Shown piece by piece: positions 1-8,638 of a stretch of 16,262 bases of DNA; the first letter of the stretch is position 1, and every line of letters begins with the position of its first letter. The notes beneath the pieces are model-generated. The model saw only the letters and a program-made list of their open reading frames with translations, made no database searches and was not told where the DNA came from. Origin of the DNA: Tieghemiomyces parasiticus (lineage: Eukaryota > Kickxellomycota > Dimargaritomycetes > Dimargaritales > Dimargaritaceae). The DNA is taken from positions 1-16,262 of the forward strand of contig JANBPT010001025.1 of assembly GCA_027575765.1 (NCBI GenBank), given 5' to 3'. Both the position numbers and the translations under genes were made by a program.

Positions 1-570
1 GGTCGAAATGTAAACAGAGTTAGTTGGGACTGACACCGGGATAGGTTATCATCGGCGAACAGGGGCGGAAGCGAGCCGGTGGGAGAAAAAAAAAAAAGGA
101 AAGAGTGTGGTGGACGGTGAAGCGGTGTGATCCACCTTGTCACTAGCCTAACCATGCTGCAGACACGGCCCGACGGTGGCGGGAGGTGACTCCACGGGGC
201 CGCCCAGTCCACCAGAGGTAAACAACTCAAGGACCCTTCGTCATGACCCACTTCTATGGGGCCCCAGAGCGTATCTCAAACCCGGCCCCGAGGCCTATGG
301 ACATGGGAGGGGGGCTGTAAACACACTGGCCGGCCACTGCCCACCATCGAGTTGAAGAAGCGCATGCCTTTGCGTCTATGACAGTGGCGTCGTTGTTGGG
401 AACTGTTGTTCGATCAACCTAACAGGCCAGTCATCTACGGATGGGCAGTCGAGGATAAGAGTGCCCAAAATGGATACTGACCACTCGGTGCTAAAGGCTG
501 CCACCAATGCAGAAAACCGTGCTGTCTAAACGTGATCGGTCAACTGTCAATAGCTTCAACCTGCCCTCGA

Positions 571-695
571 ACAATTATTGCCGTTATAGGATCAAGCGGG
601 ACAAAGGGTGTCGTGCAAGGATAACCAGGAGTTAAGCGGGGAAATTTTAACCAAGCACTTCTACCACCCTATACGACCCAACCGGCAATTATTGT
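571..695. repeat. Imperfect inverted repeat (foldback, about 125 nt)
   Basis: The left arm at 571-583 (acaattattgccg) and the right arm at 683-695 (cggcaattattgt) are complementary except at the centre of the AT core. Just inside them, TATAGG at 585-590 faces CCTATA at 668-673. The right arm carries about eight extra bases between its two blocks. It could be a small structured RNA, a decayed inverted-repeat element or chance. No ORF or Pol III promoter was recognised in it. Confidence 0.3.
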
Positions 696-813
696 GGGGA
701 GTAACAAACCATCGGGAAAAGGTGGCCAGTTAATCGGCCGTCATTACCCGCACATTATCTGGGCGTAGAGCAGTCAACCATTGCAGGTGTCAGCCGAGGA
801 GTAATCCTAAGCG

Positions 814-819
814 AAAAAA
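814..819 (-). terminator. Pol III T-run terminator of tRNA-Phe
   Basis: Six consecutive A on the plus strand read as T6 on the tRNA strand, 14 nt past the tRNA 3' end. This is a standard Pol III stop signal. Confidence 0.8.
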
Positions 820-832
820 GTAAAAGAAGAAG

Positions 833-905
833 TGCGCCCTTCGTGGATCGAACACGAGACCTTTAGATCTTCAGTCTAACGCTCTCCCAACTGAGCTAAG
901 GCCGC
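833..905 (-). tRNA. tRNA-Phe (anticodon GAA), intronless
   Basis: The minus strand folds into a 73-nt cloverleaf. The acceptor stem is GCGGCCT/AGGGCGC, the D stem GCTC/GAGC, the anticodon stem TTAGA/TCTAA with loop CTGAAGA (anticodon GAA), and the T stem TCGTG/CACGA with loop TTCGATC. The discriminator is A73. The A box (TAGCTCAGTTGG) is perfect and the B box is good. The phenylalanine identity bases G20, G34, A35, A36 and A73 are present. There is no intron. A T6 Pol III terminator lies 14 nt past the 3' end (814-819 on the plus strand). The one oddity is a G4:G69 mismatch in the acceptor stem. CCA is not encoded, as expected for a nuclear gene. Confidence 0.96.
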
Positions 906-2597
906 TTCACAAAATTTTCTATGCCGTACACATCAAACCTGTAGACAAAAAAATCAGACGAAGTCATACAAATTTAGGGACAACCAGAAAGCAGACGGTA
1001 TTTTAAGTGAATCGGGCAACGGGTCGGCGAGCAAGCGCAGACAGTATTAAGGTCTTAGGTATAAGTGCAGACGGCACTAAACGAAAATCAAAATAGAACT
1101 AAAGTTTATTACTAGGTGCCGATTGGGGCTATTTAATAGCTGTAAATGATTTTTATAATGAGGGTCGTTGGAATAGGGTTGTACATCATTATATCAGGAT
1201 GACTTCCTGTTAACGATGACGCGGACTCGGCGATGGGTCTGTCGAAAGTGATAAAGTTTTTTTAGTCGTAAAACGGACCCAAGTTTATAATAGGCCGTGA
1301 CTGATAAAAGAGTAGAGATATGGGGCCGTGATTGTGTGGACCGGTCCATAGCAAAAATATAAACATGTGTCCGATCTCCATCATTCACTTTTAAAATAAT
1401 GATAATCCGCGCCGACTACAAGGTGGCCCTACCTGCCCACCGTCGCTTTTTTGTACAGGAGGCACAGCTCAAGCTATGCCCGGCCTCTTCTGAAGGGTGA
1501 TGGTTTTCCGCGGAGGATTCGGATTAATACGTAACGGGTGACTATTTAAGCCGTGACTAAGGCTGCAACCTGGCACGCAGGGAGCTCACGGTGCATTGCA
1601 TGATTTATTTCGTATCTTTCCCACACGTTACATTTAGTCACTTTAGCCTCCGAGGCCAAGCCCATTGTTAGCCTAGTCTACTTGCTCCCAATATACGTCG
1701 CTCGCCCATGCTTTGACAGCTGTGAGCGCTTACTGTTAGTATACCCTTTGTGCCCGGCCTTGTTCCAGGCCTCGTATAGTCCGTGTCCTCAGCTACCTCC
1801 GATTCGCAAGGCAATTTTTAACACCGGTTACTCGTTAGTCTAGTGGCTTAAATGCAATATACAACCTCAAGTAGCGATATCCATACTTCGTGGTTGCAGC
1901 CCTATGTTTCCGGTCTATAATATTGTAGAGCACAGTAACATGAGCATTTACCTGGGCGATGGTTAGAATTGTGAAGTCATAATGTTACTGCACCTCCCGA
2001 TATGCCCCATTTCAACACTCTCCAGTCAGTTAGGTACTGTTTTGACATGGTGTATTTGTACTGTACTTAACTAATCGCCAGTACAGGCGTGTAGCGTGGT
2101 AAGATGACCTAGAGTTGATTGCCGTCGGCGTCTGATATTGCGGCTAATGGCATTCCAAACGGTGCAGGAATACCCTCTTAGATTCCAGAGTCTGGGTAAC
2201 TGTCAGCCCTCAAAATCAAACCAGCAGATACTGCTTTGGCAGAGCTGTCACGGCCAGGCGCACCGTTATCACGATTGTCAAGGAGACGGGGACGCATACA
2301 GTGACGAGGGAGACAAAGATTGAGTGAGACATAGAGTCAACGGGGCGTGCCTGTTTTTATTGGTAGTGTCGTTCTCTTCGCGACCGAACCAGAAGCGGGC
2401 TACAGGTGGCTCGATAAGAGCGAGTGAGGGCGTGGACTGTGCACCAGTTGGCGCGCTGAAACGCTCGATAGTATCAGAAGAATCAATACACTCGTAAGTC
2501 AAGGGCATCGACAAGTCTGAACACCAGTCGTTCAGCTGCCACCTCGGAATTCAATCGTAACTCATGGCGTATACAAAACAAACGGTAGCGGCAGAAT
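906..2597. other. Gene-poor spacer between tRNA-Phe and eS27
   Basis: All open frames here are short (under 80 codons), lack recognisable motifs and do not link up through convincing splice sites. The base composition is more AT-rich and irregular than in the coding parts of the window. The right end holds the 3' UTR of the minus-strand eS27 gene. A possible AATAAA for that gene reads on the minus strand at 2361-2356. I see nothing else to annotate. Confidence 0.5.
2356..2361 (-). terminator. Possible poly(A) signal for eS27
   Basis: TTTATT on the plus strand reads AATAAA on the minus strand, about 237 nt past the eS27 stop. Fungal poly(A) signals are degenerate and this is rather far for a ribosomal protein gene. 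Confidence 0.25.
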
Positions 2598-3203
2598 TTA
2601 GTTGGCCTTCTTGCGGAAAGAGCAGCCCTCGGTGAGGCGAGCGCGACCGCCGGTGGGCTGGCAGAGCACGGTGGAGCAACCGTTGCACACGACGACGGAG
2701 TTGGCGTGGCTGAAGACGGTGGTCAGGTTGAAGCAGCCAGGGCACTTCACGTCCATGAAGAAGGAGTTGGGCGTGGGTACCAGGCGCTTAAGCTTGTGCT
2801 TGCGCGACTCGGATTCGACGCTGGGGTTCAGGAGATCGACGGTGAGCTGAATTGAGAAATCAGTGGGCAGACATGGAGAAGGAGAGGGTCAGGGTTAGCG
2901 ATTCAAAGTTCGTAGGCATGGCATGGGTTGGAACGTGGATTCTGTATTGGCCGACTCATCTGGATTGCTCCCATTCGGCTTCTCAGCTAGACTACGAGGC
3001 TAATGGCGCGATCCCATTGAGCGACGACGGCAACTACCAAAACAGACTCGAGCTTGGCCCACCCATCCATCCGTTCCGGCCACCTTGCCAATAGGCTAGT
3101 CAGGCGGAACGGCGTGAAGATGGCATCCGATAGACGGATGGATGGATACGGCGTTGCGACAAGGGGGTGAGGGGGCGTGATAGATTAGGGCACGTACCGG
3201 CAT
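2598..3203 (-). CDS. RPS27: Small ribosomal subunit protein eS27 (RPS27), two exons
   Basis: Component of the cytoplasmic 40S subunit. Exon 1 is 3203-3198 and codes only Met-Pro. The intron is 3197-2847 (351 nt, donor GTACGTG, acceptor TTCAG). Exon 2 is 2846-2598 and ends in TAA. The joined product is 84 residues, the same length as the human protein. It begins [11 protein letters not shown], matching the conserved N-terminus of the family. The C4 zinc finger is visible as CPGC followed after 15 residues by CNGC. Conserved blocks VFSHA, LCQPTGG and [11 protein letters not shown] follow. The start is fixed by the two-codon first exon, since exon 2 alone has no suitable ATG. It is transcribed away from the carrier gene across a 742-bp spacer. 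Identification rests on residue-by-residue resemblance to eS27; the splice junctions are inferred from sequence. Confidence 0.95.
3063..3145. repeat. 12-bp perfect inverted repeat inside the eS27 intron
   Basis: The arm at 3063-3074 (ccatccatccgt) is exactly complementary to 3134-3145 (acggatggatgg), with a 59-nt loop. In the pre-mRNA this would form a stem about 50 nt inside the donor site and shorten the effective donor-to-branch distance of an otherwise long intron. Confidence 0.5.
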
Positions 3204-3945
3204 GTTGACAGATATTCACGAACTAATCGACGAAAATGGCGAGTAGGCAGAAGAGAACGATACTAGATAACCTAAGGCCGCTACGGTTGATGAAGGGGAC
3301 ACTGGGACAACGCGATAGCCGGCAGGAAAAAAAGGAGTGAACCGAGCGGGCAGAGGGCCAGCGCAGGCCATTATACCGCCGTGCCCCGCCGCATCCTCCC
3401 TTCGTTTCCCTGGTGGATCCGCAGTCCACACGGCTGGAGGGTAGGTTATAGGATCCGCAGTGATCACGTGCGTTTCCCGGAAATCGACTACCATCAGTGC
3501 AAGGATCGTATAGCAAACCCGCACGTCTCAGTCTTCACGGGCAGGTGTCAGTGAGGCCCGCTTGACAACGACATCGTACCACTAGAAGCCCGGGTCAGTA
3601 AGCCACCCGACCGTGACCGTCGCTTTGCAATGAGACGTAGTCCATCCCTTTCCGACGTTGCTTGTCCATCCGCCCACGCCCTATGGTATTCAACACCGTG
3701 GACCTTCACCGTCCCCTCTAGACGCTGTAGTCATTAGAATAACCAACTGACCTCCGTAGCTGTCGCTTGCCTGCATTGCCACTGTTACCCTGTCCACCGA
3801 GGCCCTTACCGCATTACCCTTCACCGAAACTCTCCAACCTCATTACGGCACCGGTCTATTCGACCTTTCGTGTCTAGTGTTATACGTTTGGCCGGCAACC
3901 AGCGGGCAATTCGTTCCCTCCCACTGCCATCAGCCGGATAACCTC
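3204..3945. promoter_or_regulatory. Divergent promoter region between eS27 (-) and the mitochondrial carrier (+)
   Basis: These 742 bp separate two start codons pointing away from each other, so both promoters must lie here. Visible elements are a CACGTG hexamer at 3465-3470 (within TGATCACGTGCG) and two copies of GGATCCGCAGT at 3415-3425 and 3451-3461. The second copy abuts the CACGTG site. Overlapping minus-strand frames at 3216-3524 have no recognisable product and I do not call them genes. Confidence 0.5.
3415..3461. repeat. Pair of 11-nt direct repeats in the divergent promoter
   Basis: GGATCCGCAGT occurs exactly at 3415-3425 and again at 3451-3461, a 36-bp period. The second copy runs into TGATCACGTG. 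The arrangement is suggestive of a paired transcription factor site, but function is not shown. Confidence 0.4.
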
Positions 3946-5058
3946 ATGGCCAAACCTTCCTATTTCGGCAACCCGTCCCTGGACCACGCCGTGGCCGGTA
4001 TCGGGGCGGCCACGGTGTCCACCATTACACTGCAGCCCCTGGACCTTATCAAGACACGACTCCAACTTGACGACGCCACCCCTCGGCGTGCACCGACGGG
4101 CCAACCACCCCCACGCCCTCGAATTCTCGGTCGGGCCTTTCGCGCCTTCCGTGCCGTCCTCCGCCAGGACGGCCTCCGGGGGCTCTACCGCGGACTCTCG
4201 CCCAACTTGGCTGGAAACACTGCGAGCTGGGGCCTCTATTTCTTCTGGTACGACACTCTCAAACGGTTCGAAACCGACCGTACAGGCCGCCAGGCTCTGT
4301 CCCCGACCCAACACCTGACAGCCGCGGCGGCGGCGGGCGCCCTCACCCAGCTCTGCGCTAACCCACTGTGGGTCGTTAAGACCCGTATGTTTGCCACCGA
4401 CCGCGGAGCTAAGCAGGCCTACCGCGGACTCTGGCACGGACTAACGAGCATCTACCGGTACGAAGGTGTTCGCGGATTATATAAGGGGCTGGTACCTGGC
4501 CTGTTTGGTGTTTCGCACGGGTCGTTGCAGTTCATGGCGTACGAGGAGATGAAGCGGTGGCGGGCCGAGAAGCTCGACGTGGCCCCCGGCACCAAATTGG
4601 TAAGCGAAATTGAATGGCTTTAACACTTTAGTCAGTTGGGTTCAAGTTACGTCCTTGAAGGTCCGCGGCCGTTCGCTGGTCTGTCCCCCTCCCTCTTCCC
4701 ACTCTGCTAATCTCTTCCCCATTACATATACCCCCCACTCTTACGCTATCCCAACGGCACTCAGAACGCTGTCGAGTACATGGGAATGGCCGCCGGGTCC
4801 AAAGTCTTCGCCACAGTCTGTACCTATCCCTACCAGGTCATCCGCACACGGCTGCAGAATCAAATTACCGACATCAAATACACTGGTGTACTGGATGCCA
4901 TCACCAAGATCTACCACCATGAGGGTCTGCTGGGGTTCTACAAGGGTCTGGGGCCTAACATTGTTCGGGTCCTTCCTGGCACCTGTATCACCTTTGTAGT
5001 GTATGAAACTCTGTCGCATTACTTCCAAGCAAGTGCGCAAGAACAGGTTGTTTCTTAA
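3946..5058 (+). CDS. FLX1: Mitochondrial FAD/folate carrier (SLC25A32/FLX1 type), two exons
   Basis: Inner-membrane mitochondrial carrier of the branch that moves FAD or folate into the matrix. Exon 1 is 3946-4599, the intron 4600-4764 (165 nt, donor GTAAGC, branch GCTAAT near 4706, acceptor CTCAG) and exon 2 4765-5058. The intron is phase 0. The product is 315 residues, the usual family length. It shows the threefold carrier repeat with signatures PLDLIKTRL (31-39), NPLWVVKTRM (139-148) and YPYQVIRTRL (239-248). Trp142 in the second signature, in place of the usual acidic residue, is a hallmark of the folate/FAD/NAD/pyrimidine nucleotide subgroup. The third-repeat run around NAVEYMGMAAGSKVF resembles SLC25A32 most closely. 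An upstream in-frame GTG at 3877 is not a eukaryotic start. FAD versus folate cannot be settled from sequence. The stop codon overlaps an AATAAA. Confidence 0.9.
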
Positions 5059-5062
5059 TAAA
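5057..5062 (+). terminator. AATAAA overlapping the stop codon of the mitochondrial carrier
   Basis: The stop TAA at 5056-5058 shares two bases with an AATAAA at 5057-5062. If this were the active signal, cleavage would leave a 3' UTR of only some tens of bases. Its use is unproven. Confidence 0.35.
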
Positions 5063-5403
5063 CCGAAGCGCACGTTGAGATGAAACAGGTGCCACGAAGA
5101 AAGGCATGGTGTTGGATGGCACGCTGAAGTTTTTCGGGTTGACGTTGCAGTATGAAACTGCTATGTTCAAGTGGGCTGTAGTTGCTGTCCACTTAGATGA
5201 CTTTATTATACTTGTATATCACTTCGAAAAGGATCGGCAGGGTAGTAAACTGTCACTGATATCACAGGTGCTGCACGCGTACTAGGTATGGTTTAAATGA
5301 GTAAAATGATGAAAGAGGGATTATGAGGTAGAATATGCTTGGAATTGTTTCCAAAAAAAATAATTATAAAAAACCCAATTGTATCCCCCGGGACCCGGCG
5401 AGC
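5059..5403. other. Convergent 3' spacer between carrier and nucleoporin genes
   Basis: These 345 AT-rich bases lie between two genes that end towards each other. They hold both 3' UTRs. For the minus-strand nucleoporin, a T-rich run with TTTTTTATAATTATT (plus 5354-5372, reversed) lies 32-50 nt past its stop, and an AATAAA reads on the minus strand at 5207-5202. No gene was seen. Confidence 0.55.
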
Positions 5404-7689
5404 CTACCAGCCAAAGAGCGCATCCATGGCACTTTGCCATGCCCCACTACGCGGGCTGTTGGCATTCTTCTCGTTGATATTGCGACCGACGATCGGCACG
5501 GGCTGGCCCCGGTTCGGGGTGAGATTAACTGGTCCGCCCGGAGCGGTAGCGCTCGCAGTTGGTGGGGCGAACCCCGATTGTGGCTTCTGTCCGGGCTGCC
5601 GTAGCTGCTGCTGACGGAGGACACTGGGCGGCGGTGGGGCGCGTGGTGCAGACAGACGGTCCGTGGTGGCCAGCGATGACTGGAATCCGGTCCGTGCCGA
5701 GGCCTGCGGTGGTGAGCCAAAGAACGGGGGACCATAGCCCGACTGGCAAGAACCGACCGGGTGGTCCTGGCGGGCAAAGGACAGTACCGGCGGGGCGTCG
5801 TCGAAGGTGGTTGACGCGGCCTGTGGTTGCGAGGCGAGACCCAGGGGCGAGACAAATGACGGAGCTGCGGCAGAGGTGGGGGGCGAAGTGGTCATCGTCA
5901 TCCATGGAGAAGCCGTTGGGCCCAGTAACGAAGTCGGGGCGCGATAAATCGGGTTGGAGGGTTGAGGAGCCGCTGGCGGGTGGTACCCTTGCGGCACGGC
6001 CGCTGAAGGGGAACTTAAGAAACTCGGAGCCGGCTGCCAGGCGGAAGGCTGGGTGGTAAGTATACCATTCGTCTGGTTCGCCTGGGTGGAGGTCGAAGCA
6101 CCGGAAGTGGTGGTGGTAGCCGTCGAGGTCGCCTGCGTGCCCCAGGTGGCCAAAGGTCCCGATCGCAAGAACGAGGACGGGACCTGTGTGCTGTACCGGA
6201 CCTCTGGTGGGACGGAATAGAACACAGGCTGCGGCGGGGCTACCGAGTTAGCACTGGGGGCAGAGTTGGCGGGTAAAATCGGACCGCTGAGACCGGTAGT
6301 CCCGGAGGCCGATGTAGTGGACTTGGGGGAGATGGTGGAGGTGAAGGTCCGGAACAGACCCCCGGTAAGGTTGGCTAAATTGTGGACGGGGGCTGCGGCG
6401 GTTTGGGCTGGAGCTGAAGCGGCAGGGCCATTCATCGTGCTGCCATTGGATCCGACGGCGGACGTACCGGGCACAACGCCTACCATTACGTTACTGCCAA
6501 TCACCTTGCCATTGCAGGCTAAGGCCCGCTGGGCGTCCTCGCCACGCGCGTAGACGAACGTGATGAAGTTGGCGGTTTTCTCCGATACGCCGTAACTGGT
6601 GATCTCACCGAATTGCCGGAAGTATTCAAATACGTCACGGGCCAGGTCCGGCGGGAAGCCAAAGACGGTGACGGTGACTCCCGGCGGCGGCGCGGTGGTG
6701 GTGCCTACCGACTGACCCCAGGAGGTGGAGGCGTTCACCGTGCCGGCTGACGGGGTGGACCCCCAGCCGTAAGTCAGGGCCGGCTCGGCTCCGTACGGAA
6801 GGGTGGCAGGGGTCTGGCCCGGTTGGGAGGTCTGACCGGGAAGAGCGTAGCCAGTCGACTCGTGGAACACGTCGTCGGCGTCGTTTGTTTGCATCTGGTG
6901 AAGATTGCGCTCGTGTGAGTCGGCGGCTTGGGTCAGATCGTCCAGGGTGGCGGCCGGAGGCACGTCGCCCACCACGGTGACGACATCCATGGGGATATGC
7001 CGCTTCTTCTGCCGACTGTTCAGCATGTCGTAATGGCCGAACCCACTACCCCCGCTGAGACGCCGTGTGAGGGACGGCTGACCACCCTGGGATTGGACAT
7101 AGGCCTGCACCTGCGGGTCCAGCGACTTCGCGGGGGAGGAGGAGGACCAGGCCAGGGACGACAGGTTGGTACCGCTGCCACCGGGAGAGAACACGGCCGG
7201 CGTTTGCGACCGGTCTGGGGTCGGCTGCCGCGGCAAGGGGTCGTACCGCTCGCCCGGCTGGCGAGGGGCATACGGGCTGCCGCTAAGCCCATTCGTGGCC
7301 ACCTGGTTTTGCAGATTGCCCAGCAGGAACGACGGAAGGTAGTTGGTTGCCGCGGCTGACGTGGTGGCGTGGTCGAGTCCTAAGCTGTGGCGGTGGTTGG
7401 CTGCAGGAGACGGGTGGCCGGGCGCAGTGCCATGTCGACCAGCATCGGGAGAGGAAAGCAGCCCACTGTGACCGGGCCGCGCTTGAAGTTCCATTTGGTA
7501 GTTTGAAGACGGCGCTGGGGCAGCAGACCCGCCAAGCTGCCAAGAGATTGCCGCATTGCCGTAAGCGCCGGCAGTGGAGGGCTGGTTAGTGGCCCCGAAA
7601 AGATTAGCGGGAGCGGGCCCATTCGTTGAGGTACCGATATCGGTCGATCGCGTTTGCCCAAAGAGCGGGCCGTGGGGCGACTGGTACAT
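5404..7689 (-). CDS. NUP53: Nucleoporin of the Nup35/Nup53 family (MPPN/RRM-like fold)
   Basis: Linker nucleoporin of the nuclear pore inner ring, contacting the pore membrane and other inner-ring Nups. The frame from the first ATG (7689) is uninterrupted and codes 761 residues, about twice the length of human NUP35, because of long Ser/Thr/Pro/Gln/Ala-rich stretches. An upstream in-frame GTG at 7773 is not a likely start. Visible landmarks: scattered FG-type dipeptides (LFGQ, LFGAT, FFGS); a PSFLLGNL block near 119-126; a basic patch RQKKRH near 226-231; the Nup35-type RRM around 338-408, starting VTVFGFPPDLARDVFEYF; and a C-terminal helix ending AMDALFGW. That ending closely matches the membrane-binding AMEYMFGW tail of human NUP35. 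No intron is evident. Family assignment is strong; the choice among NUP35, NUP53 or NUP59 as a name is by convention. Confidence 0.92.
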   Translation of the reverse strand: MYQSPHGPLFGQTRSTDIGTSTNGPAPANLFGATNQPSTAGAYGNAAISWQLGGSAAPAPSSNYQMELQARPGHSGLLSSPDAGRHGTAPGHPSPAANHRHSLGLDHATTSAAATNYLPSFLLGNLQNQVATNGLSGSPYAPRQPGERYDPLPRQPTPDRSQTPAVFSPGGSGTNLSSLAWSSSSPAKSLDPQVQAYVQSQGGQPSLTRRLSGGSGFGHYDMLNSRQKKRHIPMDVVTVVGDVPPAATLDDLTQAADSHERNLHQMQTNDADDVFHESTGYALPGQTSQPGQTPATLPYGAEPALTYGWGSTPSAGTVNASTSWGQSVGTTTAPPPGVTVTVFGFPPDLARDVFEYFRQFGEITSYGVSEKTANFITFVYARGEDAQRALACNGKVIGSNVMVGVVPGTSAVGSNGSTMNGPAASAPAQTAAAPVHNLANLTGGLFRTFTSTISPKSTTSASGTTGLSGPILPANSAPSANSVAPPQPVFYSVPPEVRYSTQVPSSFLRSGPLATWGTQATSTATTTTSGASTSTQANQTNGILTTQPSAWQPAPSFLSSPSAAVPQGYHPPAAPQPSNPIYRAPTSLLGPTASPWMTMTTSPPTSAAAPSFVSPLGLASQPQAASTTFDDAPPVLSFARQDHPVGSCQSGYGPPFFGSPPQASARTGFQSSLATTDRLSAPRAPPPPSVLRQQQLRQPGQKPQSGFAPPTASATAPGGPVNLTPNRGQPVPIVGRNINEKNANSPRSGAWQSAMDALFGW

Positions 7690-8196
7690 GGTGAGATGTC
7701 GGGAAGAACCTTCGGGGGTGTCGGACGAGTACCGGCCGGTGTATAAATTCAGAATAAAGAAAGAGAAATCCACAGCCCGATAGATAGAGCATGCGAGCGG
7801 GGCCGGAGGGTTAAGTGTTAAAAAAAAAGAAGAAGAGAAGCTCCCGGGGAGAGGGAAGGGTGATGCGGCAGGCAGTCGGCTGGAAAGACCTGAGCGAAAG
7901 GCGGGCGTAATGGTGAAGGGCGGCGTGCCTTGTAACCCTGGAGATGGGCAAAGTGTGGGCTGGGTTAGAAATGGCCGCTGCGCCGCACCACCAGTGGCTA
8001 TAGCGAAAGTCAGGAGGGCGGAGTAACGGACGTGTAGCCAAAGAGGGTTCCCGTGAGGCGTCTCTAGGGCTGCGCCCCTGCCTCCTTACCATACGTTTGT
8101 TGACCAGGTAGCACCAACTCCCAGCACCATAATATGACTTGTTTACCTCTCTGCTTCGCTAGAATGCCCGCATCACCGCCCTAGCTGTGCTTTAAT

Positions 8197-8215
8197 TTTA
8201 TGGAAAGTCCATAAA
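8197..8215. repeat. 8-bp perfect hairpin with 3-nt loop
   Basis: TTTATGGA at 8197-8204 and TCCATAAA at 8208-8215 are exact complements around AAG. Located mid-spacer, it could be a palindromic protein-binding site or an RNA hairpin. No U-run follows on either strand. Confidence 0.45.
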
Positions 8216-8223
8216 GCTTCCGG

Positions 8224-8326
8224 TGGTTCCCAGCCCGGCCGCTGGTGGGCAGGTATTGGTGCCTGTTCAGGTCTGTCTGATCAGCCACAAGCATGCCTGG
8301 TTGTCAGCCCGGCGACTAGTGCTGAG
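8224..8326. repeat. Two diverged 29-nt direct repeats
   Basis: Positions 8224-8252 and 8298-8326 align at about 21 of 29 bases, sharing TGGTT, then CAGCCCGGC, CT, GTG and AG in the same order. The copies are offset by 74 bp. Origin unknown. Confidence 0.3.
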
Positions 8327-8638
8327 GCCCGAGATAACAAAAAAAAAGGGCTGTTGGTAGGCGGACTTTTCCACTTTGAGGTGAAAATGGGCGGGGGTTC
8401 CTCCGCGCCCTCCTATTGGTGGCATCTAAAGCCCAATTCTCACAAATCACATCATCAGCTCCTTGCTACGGTTGAAGCATGGGATGTTTTGCACGGCACG
8501 TTTATTGTAAACAGTGGGATGCCGCCAAGACTGGATTGCCGCACAGTAAACCTTACATGCAAACTTAAAACCCCATCATTCCAGTGTGGCAGTCGAGAGC
8601 TACACCAACGTCCCCCACATTGGCATATCTGGTAGGCT

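Larger units (their letters stand above)
1..832. other. Left-edge spacer, no gene seen
   Basis: I see no open frame with a recognisable product on either strand and no second RNA gene. A short A-run lies near 87-98. The only structure I noticed is an imperfect foldback at 571-695, listed separately. A run of six A at 814-819 is the Pol III terminator of the minus-strand tRNA that follows. Confidence 0.5.
7690..8638. other. Spacer: nucleoporin promoter and dehydrogenase 3' region
   Basis: About 950 bp between two minus-strand genes transcribed in the same direction. The part next to 7690 should hold the nucleoporin promoter and 5' UTR. The part next to 8638 should hold the dehydrogenase 3' UTR. 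A minus-strand frame at 8092-7811 starts ATGGTAAGG, which is also a donor-like sequence, but its product is unlike any protein I know. A compact hairpin at 8197-8215 and a pair of diverged repeats at 8224-8326 are listed separately. No gene was supported. Confidence 0.5.

Noticed and set aside
87..98. A-run as a retroposon tail
   Set aside because: No target-site duplication, no adjoining element and only a dozen A residues.
3216..3524. Two overlapping minus-strand frames in the eS27/carrier spacer
   Set aside because: No family resemblance. They lie where both promoters must be.
3877..3948. GTG at 3877 as start of the carrier
   Set aside because: Eukaryotic carriers start at ATG. ATG 3946 gives exactly the family length of 315 residues.
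3880..4437. Long minus-strand open frame across the carrier gene
   Set aside because: It is the shadow of a GC-rich coding exon. It has no recognisable motif, and the plus-strand product is unmistakable.
5559..7359. Plus-strand open frames (5559-6059, 6266-6553, 6928-7359) over the nucleoporin
   Set aside because: These are antisense shadows of the low-complexity GC-rich nucleoporin frame, with no domain of their own.
7811..8092. 93-codon minus-strand frame upstream of the nucleoporin
   Set aside because: The start ATGGTAAGG doubles as a donor-like site, but I could not find an acceptor joining it in frame to the nucleoporin, and the product looks like random translation.
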